Source of the DNA: Mesorhizobium sp. WSM2240
GTDB taxonomy: Bacteria > Pseudomonadota > Alphaproteobacteria > Rhizobiales > Rhizobiaceae
Length of the DNA: 64,000 bases
Direction of reading: 5' to 3'
NCBI RefSeq assembly: GCF_040438645.1
Contig: NZ_CP159253.1
Coordinates: 2,790,001 to 2,854,000, forward strand
The notes beneath the pieces were generated by a model. That model was not told where the DNA came from. It searched no databases and was given only the letters and a program-made list of their open reading frames with translations. Of the stretch, positions 8,490-17,961 are shown one piece after another. The position numbers were made by a program, and so were the translations under genes. Each line of letters begins with the position of its first letter. Within the stretch, counting starts at the first letter, position 1.

Positions 8490-9113
8490 TCACGCGACCT
8501 GCGGGATGGGCGACGCCGGCAGCGGCTTGAAATTCGGCAGCGCTTCGACGCCGCGCAGCCATTCGCGGACCGCCGGATAGGGCTCCAGCTTGATGCCGCC
8601 TTCCGGCGCATGCGCAATATAGGAATAGCAGGCGAGATCGGCGATTGTCGGGTGCTCCGCCGCCAGCCAGTCGCGGCCGGCGAGATGCCCCTCCATGAAT
8701 GTCAGCACGCGCCCGCCGATCGCATGGCAGGCTTCTCGGTCGCCCGGCGCGCCGAACAGCGCCATCACCCGCGCCGCAGCCGGGCCGTAGCGCAATTCGC
8801 CGGCCGCTATCGAAAGCCAGCGCTGCACCTGTGCCGCGGTTACAGGCTCGTCGGGCAGCCAGTTGCTCTCCGGCGCGTAGCGCCTGACCAGGTAGACCAG
8901 GATGGCGTTGCTGTCGCAAAGCACGAGATCGCCATCCTCAAGCACAGGGATCTGGCCGAGCGGATTGAGCTTCAGGAACGCTTCGGTGCGGCGCACATCG
9001 GCCGGTGCCGGGGTGAAGCGGAAAGGCAGGCCGAGCATCCGGAGCATCAGCTCGACGCGGTGCGTATGGCCGGACAATTCTATGCCGTGGAGGGTGATTG
9101 CAGGTTGGCTCAT
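8490..9113 (-). CDS. Glutathione S-transferase
   Basis: A 207-residue cytosolic GST. The N-terminal thioredoxin fold shows LSGHTHRVELMLRMLGLP (active-site region with SGHTHR), the cis-proline GQIPVLEDGDLVLCDSNAIL and the glutathione gamma-Glu contact DSNAIL. The C-terminal helical domain has HPTIADLACYSYIAHAPEGG, containing the conserved capping Asp (IAD). It is divergent from a LysR-type regulator gene and cotranscribed with the flavoprotein gene downstream, suggesting a small redox or detoxification unit. Confidence 0.93.
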   Translation of the reverse strand: MSQPAITLHGIELSGHTHRVELMLRMLGLPFRFTPAPADVRRTEAFLKLNPLGQIPVLEDGDLVLCDSNAILVYLVRRYAPESNWLPDEPVTAAQVQRWLSIAAGELRYGPAAARVMALFGAPGDREACHAIGGRVLTFMEGHLAGRDWLAAEHPTIADLACYSYIAHAPEGGIKLEPYPAVREWLRGVEALPNFKPLPASPIPQVA

Positions 9114-9209
9114 GGGCGGTCTCCTTCGTTCGCGCCTACTCTACCCTTGCCGCTTCCGGCATCAATCTGGTATCTGCGAAAGTCAGAATTTCATATTGCG
9201 GAACAATTG

Positions 9210-10118
9210 ATGGACCGCCTGGACGAGCTTGCGATCTTTGTCGCGGTCATTGACGGCGGCAGCCTGACGGTCGCCGCACGCCGCCTGCGGCGCTCGCCGC
9301 CGGCGATCAGCCGGGCGCTGGCGGGACTGGAGGACCGCGCCGGCGTACGCCTCATCGAGCGCACGACGCGCCGCCTGTCGCCGACCGAGGCCGGCCGCGA
9401 ACTTGCCGAGAAAGCGCGCGCCCTGCTGGGCGACTACGACCGGGTGATGTCAGGCGTTTCTGCCGCGCCGCTTCGCGGCCTCCTGCGAGTGACTGCGCCG
9501 GTGCAGTTCGGCCGCCGCCACGTCGCCCGGGTCGTGACAAGCTTCCTCGACGCATTTCCCGAGGTCCAGGTCGAGCTCATTCTCAACGACCGCAATCTCG
9601 ATCTGATCGAGGAAGGCCTCGATGTCGCCGTCCGCATCGGACCATTGTCGGATTCGGCCCTTCTCGTGCGGCGGGTGGGCGAGGTGCGGCGGGTGGTTGT
9701 CGCCAGCCCTGAATATCTTCGCAGCCGCGGCATTCCGGAGAGGCCGGCCGATCTGGCGAAGCACGACACGATCTTCAACTCATTGCGGTCTGGCGCGCGG
9801 GAATGGCGCTTCGGCCCGGCGGCGCGCGGGACCGTGGTGCGGCTGTCGCCGCGCCTGCTGGTCAACGATGTGGAATCGCAGCTTCTCGCGGCCAGGGCCG
9901 GCCGCGGCATAGCCCGCTTCCTGTCGTACCAGGTCGCCGACGATCTTGCGGCCGGCTCGCTGGTGCGCCTGATCGCCGAGTTCGAGCCGCCGCCCCTACC
10001 CGTCCAGCTCGTTGCGCGCAGCGGCCCGCATATGCCGGCGAAAGTCCGGGCGTTTCTCGATCACGCCGCCGCCGCTTTTCAGGAACTGGCGGTCATCAGG
10101 CCGTCGGGCGCTGCCTGA
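9210..10118 (+). CDS. LysR-family transcriptional regulator
   Basis: A 302-residue LysR-type regulator. The first 60 residues form the winged helix-turn-helix (LDELAIFVAVIDGGSLTVAARRLRRSPPAISRALAGLE), followed by the effector domain (LLRVTAPVQFGRRHVARVVTSFL and a second half with FNSLRSGAREWRF). The open frame continues far upstream, but the ATG at 9210 begins exactly where the family starts and clears the divergent GST gene. Regulation of the adjacent GST/flavoprotein pair is inferred from the divergent layout. Confidence 0.93.
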   Translation: MDRLDELAIFVAVIDGGSLTVAARRLRRSPPAISRALAGLEDRAGVRLIERTTRRLSPTEAGRELAEKARALLGDYDRVMSGVSAAPLRGLLRVTAPVQFGRRHVARVVTSFLDAFPEVQVELILNDRNLDLIEEGLDVAVRIGPLSDSALLVRRVGEVRRVVVASPEYLRSRGIPERPADLAKHDTIFNSLRSGAREWRFGPAARGTVVRLSPRLLVNDVESQLLAARAGRGIARFLSYQVADDLAAGSLVRLIAEFEPPPLPVQLVARSGPHMPAKVRAFLDHAAAAFQELAVIRPSGAA

Positions 10119-10125
10119 CGCAAAT

Positions 10126-10152
10126 GCGGGCGGCTCCTTAGGAACCGCCCGC
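10126..10152. terminator. Hairpin between convergent lysR and wrbA
   Basis: GCGGGCGG (10126-10133) pairs with CCGCCCGC (10145-10152), and the inner TCC/GGA can also pair across a single mismatch. It sits between two convergent genes and is well placed to stop both transcripts, although a strong U-tract is missing. Confidence 0.6.
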
Positions 10153-10175
10153 AAGTCATTCATCGGCGAAAGAAA

Positions 10176-10775
10176 TCAGCCGTGCAGCCTGGCGGTGATC
10201 TCGGCCACACGCTTGCCCTGGAACTTCGCGCCTTCCAGTTCCTGAGCCGAGGGCTGGCGCGACCCGTCCGTGTCCGACGTCGTCGTCATTCCGTAAGGCG
10301 AGCCGCCGCGCACCACATCGTTGCCCGACTGGCCCTGATAGGCATAGGACAGCGGCACGATGATCATGCCGTGATGCTGCAGCGAGGCCTGCGCGGTCAG
10401 GATGGCGAGTTCGGCGCCGCCATGCTGCGTGGCGGTCGACGACATCACCGAAGCGACCTTGTTCACCAGCGCTCCCTTGGCCCAGAGCGGCCCGGTCTGG
10501 TCGAGGAAATTCTTCATCTGCGCCGACATCGCGCCGTAGCGGGTCGAGATGCCGAGGATGATCGCGTCGTAATCGGCGAGTTCGAGCGGATCGGCGATCG
10601 GCGCTTGCTGGTCGAGCTTGTAATAGGCCGCCTTGGCCACCGCTTCGGGAACCAGTTCCGGCACCCGCTTGATCGTCACATCCGCGCCGGCTTCGCGCGC
10701 GCCCTCGGCCGCCGCCTTCGCCATCTGCTCCATGTGGCCCCAGCTCGAATAATAGAGCACCAGTACCTTCGCCAT
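10176..10775 (-). CDS. wrbA: NAD(P)H:quinone oxidoreductase, WrbA type
   Basis: A 199-residue FMN-binding flavodoxin-like enzyme that reduces quinones with two electrons, protecting against semiquinone radicals. The FMN phosphate loop is YYSSWGHME near residue 8, then [14 protein letters not shown] [27 protein letters not shown] and YAYQGQSG, all WrbA hallmarks. The length is exactly typical. The ATG at 10775 is the family start, although the frame stays open upstream. It is convergent with lysR and divergent from the CinA-like gene. Confidence 0.95.
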   Translation of the reverse strand: MAKVLVLYYSSWGHMEQMAKAAAEGAREAGADVTIKRVPELVPEAVAKAAYYKLDQQAPIADPLELADYDAIILGISTRYGAMSAQMKNFLDQTGPLWAKGALVNKVASVMSSTATQHGGAELAILTAQASLQHHGMIIVPLSYAYQGQSGNDVVRGGSPYGMTTTSDTDGSRQPSAQELEGAKFQGKRVAEITARLHG

Positions 10776-10959
10776 TGCGATTCTCTCCGTGGTTTGAAAT
10801 TTCAACCGGCGCTCTGACGAGCGCGCTGGCCACAACCACGTAATGGCGCATTCGTTCATTGAAAACGTCACAGATGCCGACAGATCGTTCACAGTTCCGT
10901 ACCCATTGCCGAGCTTGACGGGCCGCTGTATCTGACGACGACCTTCCGGAGAGCACTCA

Positions 10960-11700
10960 ATGGCCGAAATCGTAACCGCCGCCATGGTCGTCATCGGCGA
11001 CGAGATCCTGTCCGGGCGCACCAAGGACCGCAATATCGGCCACCTCGCCGATATCATGACGGCCATCGGCATCGACCTGAAGGAAGTCCGCATCGTGCCG
11101 GACGAGGAAGACGAGATCGTCGCCGCGATCAATGCGCTGCGGGCCCGCTACACCTATGTCTTCACCACCGGCGGCATCGGCCCGACGCATGACGACATCA
11201 CCGCCGACGCCGTCGCAAAGGCCTTCGGCGTGCCTTGCGAGTACGATGTGAAGGCCTACGCCATGCTGGAGGAGAGCTACGCCCAGCGCGCCATGGACTT
11301 CACCGAGGCGCGCAAGCGCATGGCGCGCATGCCGCGCGGCGCGGCCCACATCGACAATCCGGTGTCCATCGCGCCGGGTTTTCGCATCGGCAATGTCCAT
11401 GTCATGGCCGGCGTGCCCGCGATCTTCCAGGCCATGCTCGACAATGTCGTACCAATGCTGAAGACCGGCACGAAGCTGCTCTCGGCCACCGTCCAGTGCC
11501 CGTTCGGCGAAGGCACGATCGGCGGGCCGTTGGCGGAGATCCAGAAGGCGCATCCGGACACCATCATCGGCTCTTACCCAAAATATCTCGACGGAAAGTT
11601 CTGGACCGAACTGGTGGTGCGGGCGCGCGACGCCGCGGCGCTGGAGGCGGCGCGTACCGAGGTCGAGGCCATGGTCGCGGGGTTAGCCAGGCCCGACTGA
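10960..11700 (+). CDS. CinA-like molybdopterin-binding (MoaB/Mog fold) protein
   Basis: A 246-residue stand-alone MoCF-biosynthesis-fold domain related to the N-terminal part of Cin[17 protein letters not shown] and [14 protein letters not shown] are the two loops typical of the fold, and [18 protein letters not shown] corresponds to the loop seen in CinA proteins. The C-terminal nicotinamide-nucleotide amidase domain of full CinA is absent. In CinA this domain is linked to ADP-ribose pyrophosphatase activity, so a nucleotide-sugar or NAD-repair role is possible but unproven. The ATG at 10960 follows a GGAGAG ribosome-binding site. Confidence 0.9.
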   Translation: MAEIVTAAMVVIGDEILSGRTKDRNIGHLADIMTAIGIDLKEVRIVPDEEDEIVAAINALRARYTYVFTTGGIGPTHDDITADAVAKAFGVPCEYDVKAYAMLEESYAQRAMDFTEARKRMARMPRGAAHIDNPVSIAPGFRIGNVHVMAGVPAIFQAMLDNVVPMLKTGTKLLSATVQCPFGEGTIGGPLAEIQKAHPDTIIGSYPKYLDGKFWTELVVRARDAAALEAARTEVEAMVAGLARPD

Positions 11701-11759
11701 CGGGGCGCTTTCGCCGCGGCCGCGATACTTTACGGTGTTTGGCAGCGAGCGGAGGCCGC

Positions 11760-12989
11760 ATGACGACGATCGAAACGGAATGCTGCATTGTCGGCGGAGG
11801 ACCGGCAGGTATTGTTGCAGGCTATCTCTTCGCCCGCGCCGGCGTGAACACGGTTGTTCTGGAAAAGCACCGCGATTTCCTGCGCGACTTCCGCGGTGAC
11901 ACCGTGCATCCATCGACGCTGGAAATCATGCACGAACTGGGCTTGGCCGAAGCGTTGCTGAAGCGGCCGCACCAGAAACTCCGCAGGCCGGCCGGCGTCT
12001 TTGGCGGCAAGCGCTACCAGATCGCCGATCTCGACCACCTCCCGACCCGCTACGACTTCATCGCCTTCATGCCGCAATGGGAGTTTCTCGATTTCCTGTC
12101 CGACGAAGCCAAGCGTCTGTCGGCCTTTTCCTTGCGCATGAATTCGGAGGTGGTCGATCTCATCGAGGAGAACGGGCGCATCGCCGGCGTGCGCGCCGTG
12201 ACGCCGGAGGGACCGCTCGACGTCCGCGCAAAATTGACGATCGGCGCCGACGGACGCCATTCGACCGCGCGGGCCAAAAGCGGCCTTCAGGTCACCGATA
12301 TCGGCGCACCGATCGACGTGTTCTGGTTCCGTGTCGCGCGCGATCCCGCTCCCGTCTCGGCGGAAGACTCGCTGCTCTATGCCGGCAAAAGCCAGATCGT
12401 CGTCACCATCGATCGTGGCGACTACTGGCAATGCGCCTATGTCATCCCCAAGAACGGCGCGGAGAAGGTGCGGGCGGCGGGCCTCGACGCGTTCAAGGCG
12501 GCGGCGGCGGCGACTGCCCCCCACCTCTCAGCGCATATCGGCGACGTGGCGAGTTGGGATGACGTGAAGCTGCTCACGGTCGTCATCGACCGGCTCGAAA
12601 AATGGTCGCGGCCGGGGTTCGTCTGCATCGGCGACAGCGCCCACGCCATGTCGCCGATCGGGGGTGTCGGCATCAATCTCGCCGTTCAGGACGCGGTCGC
12701 CGCCGCCAATCTGCTGGCCGCCAAACTTGCCGCCGGCCAGCTCCGCGACACGGATCTGGACGGCGTGCGCAAACGGCGGCTTTTTCCGACCCGCATTACG
12801 CAGTTCATGCAAGTCCAGGTGCAAAACTTTGTGCTGGGACCCATCATCGGCGGAAAGCAGCGTGAACAGAAGCCGCCGCTCGCGATGCGCATCATCGCCC
12901 GCGTGCCTTGGCTTCAAAGGAAAGTTGCCCTGCTCTTCGGTCTCGGCGTGCGCCCCGAACATGTGCGATCGCCGCTGGCGAGGCATTAA
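11760..12989 (+). CDS. FAD-dependent aromatic-ring hydroxylase-type monooxygenase
   Basis: A 409-residue group A flavoprotein monooxygenase. The ADP-binding GGGPAG lies near residue 12, a DG-type motif is present as IGADGRHSTAR near residue 165, and the flavin ribityl-binding CIGDSAHAMSPIGGVGINLA (GD motif) is near residue 290. The N-terminal FRGDTVHPSTLEIM segment is typical of this subgroup. The open frame extends upstream through the CinA-like gene in another frame, but the ATG at 11760 is supported by GGAGG just before it. The substrate is unknown. Confidence 0.92.
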   Translation: MTTIETECCIVGGGPAGIVAGYLFARAGVNTVVLEKHRDFLRDFRGDTVHPSTLEIMHELGLAEALLKRPHQKLRRPAGVFGGKRYQIADLDHLPTRYDFIAFMPQWEFLDFLSDEAKRLSAFSLRMNSEVVDLIEENGRIAGVRAVTPEGPLDVRAKLTIGADGRHSTARAKSGLQVTDIGAPIDVFWFRVARDPAPVSAEDSLLYAGKSQIVVTIDRGDYWQCAYVIPKNGAEKVRAAGLDAFKAAAAATAPHLSAHIGDVASWDDVKLLTVVIDRLEKWSRPGFVCIGDSAHAMSPIGGVGINLAVQDAVAAANLLAAKLAAGQLRDTDLDGVRKRRLFPTRITQFMQVQVQNFVLGPIIGGKQREQKPPLAMRIIARVPWLQRKVALLFGLGVRPEHVRSPLARH

Positions 12990-13075
12990 CGCGTTGGAGG
13001 CCCCGCCAGCCGAACGGAACATTCCCCGACCGTACCGATTTTCATTATAGTACCGCGGAACGCCTGCTCATCTTT

Positions 13076-13095
13076 TGGAGCGCAAAGGCGCTCCA
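13076..13095 (+). other. Short hairpin in the 5' leader of the universal stress protein gene
   Basis: TGGAGCGC (13076-13083) and GCGCTCCA (13088-13095) are perfect complements around a 4-base loop, 18 bases ahead of the ATG and just ahead of the AGGAGG ribosome-binding site. It could be a leader structure or the tail of an upstream terminator. Confidence 0.45.
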
Positions 13096-13113
13096 GGACG
13101 ATAGGAGGCTGCC

Positions 13114-13953
13114 ATGCCGTTCAAGACGATCGTCGCCATCATCCAGAGCGCCGAAGATACCGACCGGGTCCTCGATTGCGCAATGCCGCTCGCCGCGCGT
13201 TTCGACGGCCATGTGATCGGCGTCCACGCCGAGGCGTTGCCGGTCGCCTATGCCTCGACCATCGGTTTTCCCGATACCGAGTTCCTGCAGGCCACCGCCG
13301 AAATGAACAAGGAGCGCGCCAAGAAGCTCGAGGGCCTGTTCAGAGCCCGCGTCGAGCCTGCGGGTCAGTCCTTCGAATGGCGCGGACTGGAGAGTTTTTC
13401 GGGCGACAGCGCGCTGTCCGGCATTTCCAGCGCGCGCTGCGCCGATCTGGTCGTTGCCGCCCAGCGCAATCCCGATGCCGATTCCGACGCATCGGCTGAC
13501 CTGGACACCCTGCTCTACGACGCCGGGCGGCCGGTGCTGGTCGTACCGCATGCGGGGCCGTCGCTCAGCTCGTATAACCGCATCCTGATCGCGTGGAACG
13601 GCAGCCGCGAAGCGGCGCGCGCCGCCTTCGACGCGCTGCCCTTCATCGTCGAGGCGGAGCAGGTCGAGATACTGGTCATCGATCCGCCCGAGGATCTCGA
13701 CGCAACCGCCGATGCCGGCGGCGCCGAAATCGCGGCCGCACTTGCGCGCCATGGCGCCAATGTCGCCGTGGCGATGGAGGAATCCGACGGCAGGTCGGTC
13801 GACGACGTGATCAAGGATCGTGTCGGAGCCATGGGCGCCGACCTCCTGATCATGGGCGCCTACAGCCATTCCTGGCTGCGCGAATTGCTGTTCGGCGGCA
13901 TTACCCGGACGGTCCTGCAATCGATGCCCGTCGCAACCTTCATGTCGCGGTAA
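13114..13953 (+). CDS. Universal stress protein with two UspA domains
   Basis: A 279-residue tandem UspA protein. Domain 1 spans about 1-145 and looks degenerate at its nucleotide site. Domain 2 (about 150-279) opens with NRILIAWNGSREAARA and ends with MGAYSHSWLRELLFGGITRTVL, matching the ATP-binding G-x2-G-x9-G-(S/T) pattern. It is likely a cytoplasmic stress-survival protein. A strong AGGAGG precedes the ATG. Confidence 0.93.
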   Translation: MPFKTIVAIIQSAEDTDRVLDCAMPLAARFDGHVIGVHAEALPVAYASTIGFPDTEFLQATAEMNKERAKKLEGLFRARVEPAGQSFEWRGLESFSGDSALSGISSARCADLVVAAQRNPDADSDASADLDTLLYDAGRPVLVVPHAGPSLSSYNRILIAWNGSREAARAAFDALPFIVEAEQVEILVIDPPEDLDATADAGGAEIAAALARHGANVAVAMEESDGRSVDDVIKDRVGAMGADLLIMGAYSHSWLRELLFGGITRTVLQSMPVATFMSR

Positions 13954-13983
13954 GAGCAGAGCATAAAGCCGCTTGCAGGCATC

Positions 13984-13999
13984 ATAAGTTTATGCTTAT
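13984..13999. promoter_or_regulatory. AT-rich inverted repeat before arsR-type gene, possible operator
   Basis: ATAAG (13984-13988) and CTTAT (13995-13999) flank a 6-base AT-rich spacer and end 8 bases before the regulator's ATG. ArsR/SmtB proteins bind short ATAA/TTAT palindromes at their own promoters, so autoregulation is plausible; the arms are only 5 bp. Confidence 0.42.
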
Positions 14000-14007
14000 C
14001 ATAATGC

Positions 14008-14319
14008 ATGACTTATGACTATGCCGGCATTGCCGCACTTGCCGATCCGACGCGCCGAAAGGTTTTCGAGCTGGTCGCCGAGCGCCCGCGTTCTGTGGCC
14101 GATCTCTCGCGAGCGCTGCCGGTGTCGCAACCCGCGGTCTCGCAGCATCTGAAGATCCTGAGGGAGGCGCGCCTGGTGCGCCCGGAAGCGCGCGGCGCGA
14201 GCAATGTCTATCACCTTGACCCGCATGGGCTGGGACAGATGCGGGCATGGCTGGACCGGATGTGGGGCGATGCGCTCGAAGCATTCCGCAATGAGATCAA
14301 CGACAGCAGGGACACATGA
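14008..14319 (+). CDS. ArsR-family winged-helix regulator
   Basis: A 103-residue ArsR-type regulator: LADPTRRKVFELVAERPRSV, then the recognition helix SQPAVSQHLKILREARLV and the wing GASNVYHLDP. No metal-binding ELCVCDL motif is present, which fits the metal-independent subgroup that is commonly paired with an SRPBCC (AHSA1) protein. The gene overlaps or abuts the SRPBCC gene downstream, forming such a pair. Confidence 0.92.
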   Translation: MTYDYAGIAALADPTRRKVFELVAERPRSVADLSRALPVSQPAVSQHLKILREARLVRPEARGASNVYHLDPHGLGQMRAWLDRMWGDALEAFRNEINDSRDT

Positions 14320-14341
14320 CAACCCACTCAAGCTTGCACCC

Positions 14342-14797
14342 GTGCGCAAATCCATCACCGTCGAAGCCCCGCTCAACAAGGCCTTCGAGGTGTTCACGGC
14401 AGGCGTCGGGCGCTGGTGGCCGGTTGCTTACTCGATCGGAAAATCGCCTATCGAGGACGTCGTGATCGAGCGCCATTCCGGAGGGCGCTGGTATGAGGTT
14501 GGCGAGGATGGCAGCGAGTGCAGTTGGGGTGATGTGCTGGAATGGGATGCTCCGCAGCGGGTCGTCCTCGCATGGCGCATCCGCGCCGACTGGAGCTACG
14601 ACCCTGATCTGCTGACGGAACTCGACATCCGATTTGTCTCCGTCGGAGAAAAATCGACCCGCGTCGATCTCGAGCATCGCCTGCTGGAGAACCTTGGCGA
14701 GGGCGCCGAGGCTGCGCGCCAAACCTTCGACACTGAGCCGGGGTGGAGCACGCTGCTAGCCGCCTACGGGCAGGAAGTTGCCCGCTCCGCTGCCTGA
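14342..14797 (+). CDS. SRPBCC (AHSA1-like) domain protein
   Basis: A protein of about 151 residues with the START/Bet v1-like fold: KSITVEAPLNKAFEVFT, WWPVAYSIG, GGRWYEVGEDGSECSWGDVL and WSTLLAAYGQEVA are the usual blocks. These proteins hold a hydrophobic ligand cavity. Partnership with the upstream ArsR regulator is a common two-gene arrangement. The start is uncertain: no ATG in this frame lies near the ArsR stop. GTG at 14342 gives the standard beginning. A slip joining the ATG at 14316 (overlapping the ArsR stop as ATGA) to this frame would need one base change. Confidence 0.83.
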   Translation: MRKSITVEAPLNKAFEVFTAGVGRWWPVAYSIGKSPIEDVVIERHSGGRWYEVGEDGSECSWGDVLEWDAPQRVVLAWRIRADWSYDPDLLTELDIRFVSVGEKSTRVDLEHRLLENLGEGAEAARQTFDTEPGWSTLLAAYGQEVARSAA

Positions 14798-14864
14798 CTT
14801 CGGCAATATGGCCGAACGCAGGCATTTCGCCCGCCCGATGCCTGCGTTCAGTTCGGCGGCATGA

Positions 14865-15077
14865 CCCTCACTGCGCGCCGGAATGCACAGTTTTGCCCTT
14901 CCGGTCCACGTGCCGGAGATCACGGTCTCGTTGCTCTGGCACCCGCGGCTCGATGCCGATCCGGCGCATCGCTGGCTGCGCGTTCGCGACGTTTGCCTAG
15001 GAGCAGCCCGCCAGCCAGCGGTCTCGAACTGCATGGTTAACTATCTTAATCGTATTCGACTGCCCTGTCCCGAATAG
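14865..15077 (+). pseudogene. Relic of the C-terminus of a LysR-type regulator
   Basis: The reading frame gives the segment VPEITVSLLWHPRLDADPAH followed by RWLRVRDVC, a near-perfect match to the closing residues of one LysR subgroup. Nothing of the DNA-binding or effector domains remains upstream, where a stop at 14862 closes the frame. It is therefore a remnant of a deleted regulator that probably once preceded the hydrolase gene at 15093. Confidence 0.6.
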
Positions 15078-15092
15078 TAAGGAGAACATTCG

Positions 15093-15926
15093 ATGTCGTG
15101 GAATCTCGATGAGACCGTGCAAACCTCTGCGGGCGCTGTAGCAGCGGGTCGACTTGGCAGCGGGCCTGCGCTCGTGCTGGCTCACGGCTGGCCGTGGTCT
15201 TCGTTCTCATGGCATCGGATTATTCCGGACCTTGCAAGGCGGTATCGCGTCCATTGGTACGATATGCCCGGATACGGGCGATCCACCAAAGACGCAGAGC
15301 AGCGCACGTCGCTCGACGTTCAAGGAGAGGTGTTTGCCGAGATGCTCGCGCATTGGGGCCTTGAGCAACCGATGGTCGTTGCCCACGACATGGGTGGAGC
15401 GACGACGTTGCGGGCGCATTTGCTGCATGGCTGCGACTTCGACCGGTATGTTCTGATGAACGTCGTCGCGATGCGCCCCTGGGGATCTGAGTTCTTCGAT
15501 CATGTGGGTCGCCATGTGGAGGCCTTTCTAGGCCTGCCGCCGCATATCCATAGAGCGGTCGTGGAAGCCTACATCAGGGGCGCAATCGTAAACGACATCC
15601 ATCCCGGAGATTTCGAGAAGCTTGTCGAGCCGTGGCTTTCCGAGGAGGGCCGAGGAAGCTTCTATCGGCAATTCGCGCAAGCTGACGAAAAATATACCGC
15701 CGAGGTCGAGCCGGTGTTCGGGGATATCCGCTGTCCGGTTAAGATCATCTGGGGCGAGGACGATCCGTGGATCCCGCTGGAGCGAGGCAAGGCGCTTCAT
15801 GCGCTGATCCCGCAGGCCTCGTTCGAAACCCTGCCCGGTGTCGGCCATTTACCTCAGCTCGAAGCCCCGGATCTCGTTCTGGAGCGGTTGAACGCGTTCC
15901 TGTCTCCCGAAGGCGAAGACCGATGA
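15093..15926 (+). CDS. Alpha/beta hydrolase, Asp-nucleophile (haloacetate dehalogenase/epoxide hydrolase-like)
   Basis: A 277-residue alpha/beta-hydrolase. The nucleophile elbow reads AHDMGGATT, with Asp instead of Ser, which places it with haloalkane/haloacetate dehalogenases and epoxide hydrolases. The oxyanion region is AHGWPWSSFSW, the acid lies in GEDDPWIPLE, and the catalytic His in GVGHLPQLEAP. AAGGAG lies 7 bases before the ATG. The gene follows a LysR relic, suggesting it once had a dedicated regulator. Confidence 0.9.
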   Translation: MSWNLDETVQTSAGAVAAGRLGSGPALVLAHGWPWSSFSWHRIIPDLARRYRVHWYDMPGYGRSTKDAEQRTSLDVQGEVFAEMLAHWGLEQPMVVAHDMGGATTLRAHLLHGCDFDRYVLMNVVAMRPWGSEFFDHVGRHVEAFLGLPPHIHRAVVEAYIRGAIVNDIHPGDFEKLVEPWLSEEGRGSFYRQFAQADEKYTAEVEPVFGDIRCPVKIIWGEDDPWIPLERGKALHALIPQASFETLPGVGHLPQLEAPDLVLERLNAFLSPEGEDR

Positions 15927-15963
15927 AAGGACCGGCTGGCGAAGGTCATCAACGGCTCGATCC

Positions 15964-16497
15964 TTAGCCTTCTGCGCGCGCCTTGGTCATCGCGGCGACA
16001 ATGAATTCGTGCTTGGCATTGCGATAGCCGGCGATGTCGTCCTTGAAGGCGACGGCCAGGGATTTCTTCAGGTCTCCGTATGCGCTCGCCGCATCCGGGT
16101 GAGCGCGCAGATAATCCCGAAACGACAGAAAAGCATCCCAACGAGGATTAGCAGGTTCCATGACGTGGACGTGATGGGTCCAAGGCCCGGGAACCCCCTT
16201 TCGGAAAAACAGCTCATCGGGCAACCAGGATTCGTACTCCGGAATGTAGGTGTAGCCCAAAGCCTGAAGCGGTTCGATGCAGCGGGACCGCACGCCAGCC
16301 AGATTGCGGACGCCGACCAGCAGATCGACGATCGGTTTGGCCGCCAATCCCGGCACTGCCGTGCTTCCCATATGTTCTATGGTAAGGACAAGGGACCCGA
16401 GTGTCGTTTTCAGATTGGCCCGTTCTTGCTCGAACATCTCGGGCCAAGCCGGATCATAATCGACGACCGATATCGCCCCGCCGCCATACCGTTCCAC
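15964..16497 (-). CDS. GrpB family (UPF0157) nucleotidyltransferase-fold protein
   Basis: A 177-residue GrpB/UPF0157 protein. The signature IEHMGSTAVPGLAAKPIVDL carries the GS and D-x-x pattern of the minimal nucleotidyltransferase fold, and WTHHVHVMEPANPRWDAFLSFRDYLRAHP is the typical C-terminal half. Members also occur fused to dephospho-CoA kinase; the biochemical activity is not established. Start is GTG at 16497. It is convergent with the hydrolase gene. Confidence 0.92.
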   Translation of the reverse strand: MERYGGGAISVVDYDPAWPEMFEQERANLKTTLGSLVLTIEHMGSTAVPGLAAKPIVDLLVGVRNLAGVRSRCIEPLQALGYTYIPEYESWLPDELFFRKGVPGPWTHHVHVMEPANPRWDAFLSFRDYLRAHPDAASAYGDLKKSLAVAFKDDIAGYRNAKHEFIVAAMTKARAEG

Positions 16498-16661
16498 ACG
16501 CGGGTCTCCCAGTGGAAGTCAGTCCAGCGTAGAATCACGCTTTCGTAGGACTTGTTCAACCCAATTTGACGTGCCTTGGCAGATGCCCGGAAGGGCATGG
16601 GGCGCGGTTTTTCAGCTTGTCGCAAAGTCGGTCGAGAAACAATGACTTCTGCAACGCTGGG

Positions 16662-17720
16662 TTATCTCAATATCTCTTGGAGAGCCGTCACAAGCCGATC
16701 GCATTCAGCGTCTGTTCCAATGCTGATGCGGAGGAAATCCGGTATTCGCTTTGTGGGAAAATGCCGTACCAGAATTGCCCGGCTTCGTAGCTGCGCGCTC
16801 AACTCAGCGCCTGATCTATGTGGATGCCTTGCAAAGAGAAAATTCGCGGATGATGGGAGCACGTCGAAGCCAAGCCCTCGTAAGGCGGCTGCCAAGCGGC
16901 GCCGAGTCGCAACTATCAGATCACGGTGCCGTTCAAACCAGTCTTGATCTTCCCAGGCGGCGACTGCGCCCGCCAGGCCGAGCCGATCGAGTGGATAGGA
17001 ATTGAAGCTATCCTTGACCCTTTCCAGAGCTTCGATCAGCGGCCTTTGGCCTATTGCGAAGCCAATCCGTAGGCCGGCAAGGCTGCGTGATTTCGAAAAG
17101 GTCTGGATGACAAGAAGGTTCTGGTATTTCCGCACGAGTGGAATAGCGCTCGTGCCGCCGAAATCCACATAGGCCTCGTCTACGACCACAACCTGGTCGG
17201 GGTGTTCTCCGACCAAGGCTTCTATTTCTGTCAGCGGCTGTGCGATCCCGGTTGGAGCATTGGGATTGGGGAGGATAATGGCGCCGCAAGGCTGCCTGTA
17301 ATCCCCAATTCTGACCTGGAAACCATCATCAACGGGCACTTCGTTGAACTGAATGCCGAAGAGGCGGCAGTATGTTCGATAAAAACTGTATGTGATATCT
17401 GGAAAAAGCAGGGGGAGATCATGATTCAGGAGCGCCTGAAAGGCGTGCGCCAAAACCTCATCCGACCCGTTGCCGACGAAGACTTCGTTCGGGTCGACAT
17501 TATGGCTTTGCGCGATTGCTATGCGCAGACGAAAAGCAGTCGGCTCAGGATAGAGGCGAAGAGAATCGTTCAGTTGCTTCGAGATAGCGGCTAGCGCGCG
17601 AGGCGATGGACCGTAGGGGTTCTCATTGGTATTCAGCTTGACCACGTCGGGCATGGACGGCTGCTCACCCGCTACATACGGGGTCAACGTGTGGACAACC
17701 GGACTCCAGAAACGGCTCAC
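16662..17720 (-). CDS. hisC: Histidinol-phosphate aminotransferase-type PLP enzyme
   Basis: A 352-residue class I/II fold-type I aminotransferase. [13 protein letters not shown] is the HisC-type N-terminal motif, [15 protein letters not shown] the PLP phosphate region, PNPNAPTG the PLP-contacting Asn, [11 protein letters not shown] the PLP-N1 Asp, and [16 protein letters not shown] holds the Schiff-base Lys. GTG at 17720 is preferred as start (GGAAG upstream, usual VSRFWSP beginning) over a TTG four codons earlier. It is not in a his operon and its composition is less GC-rich than the neighbours, so it may be a second, acquired copy or act on another amino acid. Confidence 0.9.
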   Translation of the reverse strand: MSRFWSPVVHTLTPYVAGEQPSMPDVVKLNTNENPYGPSPRALAAISKQLNDSLRLYPEPTAFRLRIAIAQSHNVDPNEVFVGNGSDEVLAHAFQALLNHDLPLLFPDITYSFYRTYCRLFGIQFNEVPVDDGFQVRIGDYRQPCGAIILPNPNAPTGIAQPLTEIEALVGEHPDQVVVVDEAYVDFGGTSAIPLVRKYQNLLVIQTFSKSRSLAGLRIGFAIGQRPLIEALERVKDSFNSYPLDRLGLAGAVAAWEDQDWFERHRDLIVATRRRLAAALRGLGFDVLPSSANFLFARHPHRSGAELSAQLRSRAILVRHFPTKRIPDFLRISIGTDAECDRLVTALQEILR

Positions 17721-17961
17721 TGTAGCTTCCAACGAAACCTGTCGCGAAATTCCCGATTAAAGCGACGGTTTCGCGTCCGATTTTACAATCGTCGCAGAAC
17801 GAGGCTTTCGCGACAAGCCTAAAGGCCCGTAAGGGGGTCGCAATCACCCGAACATCATCGCCCCGCAGAAGCGCTTGCCAAACCCCGGCCTTTCCGGTTA
17901 ATTCCGCCCGCATTCCCCAATCTTCCGCGCTTTGCTGGCGCGCTTTCGGAGTGCGCAGAAA

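Noticed and set aside
8394..9209. N-terminal extension of the LysR frame at 8394-9209
   Set aside because: The extension lies antisense to the GST and flavoprotein genes, is Arg-rich, and the family start with ribosome-binding context is at 9210.
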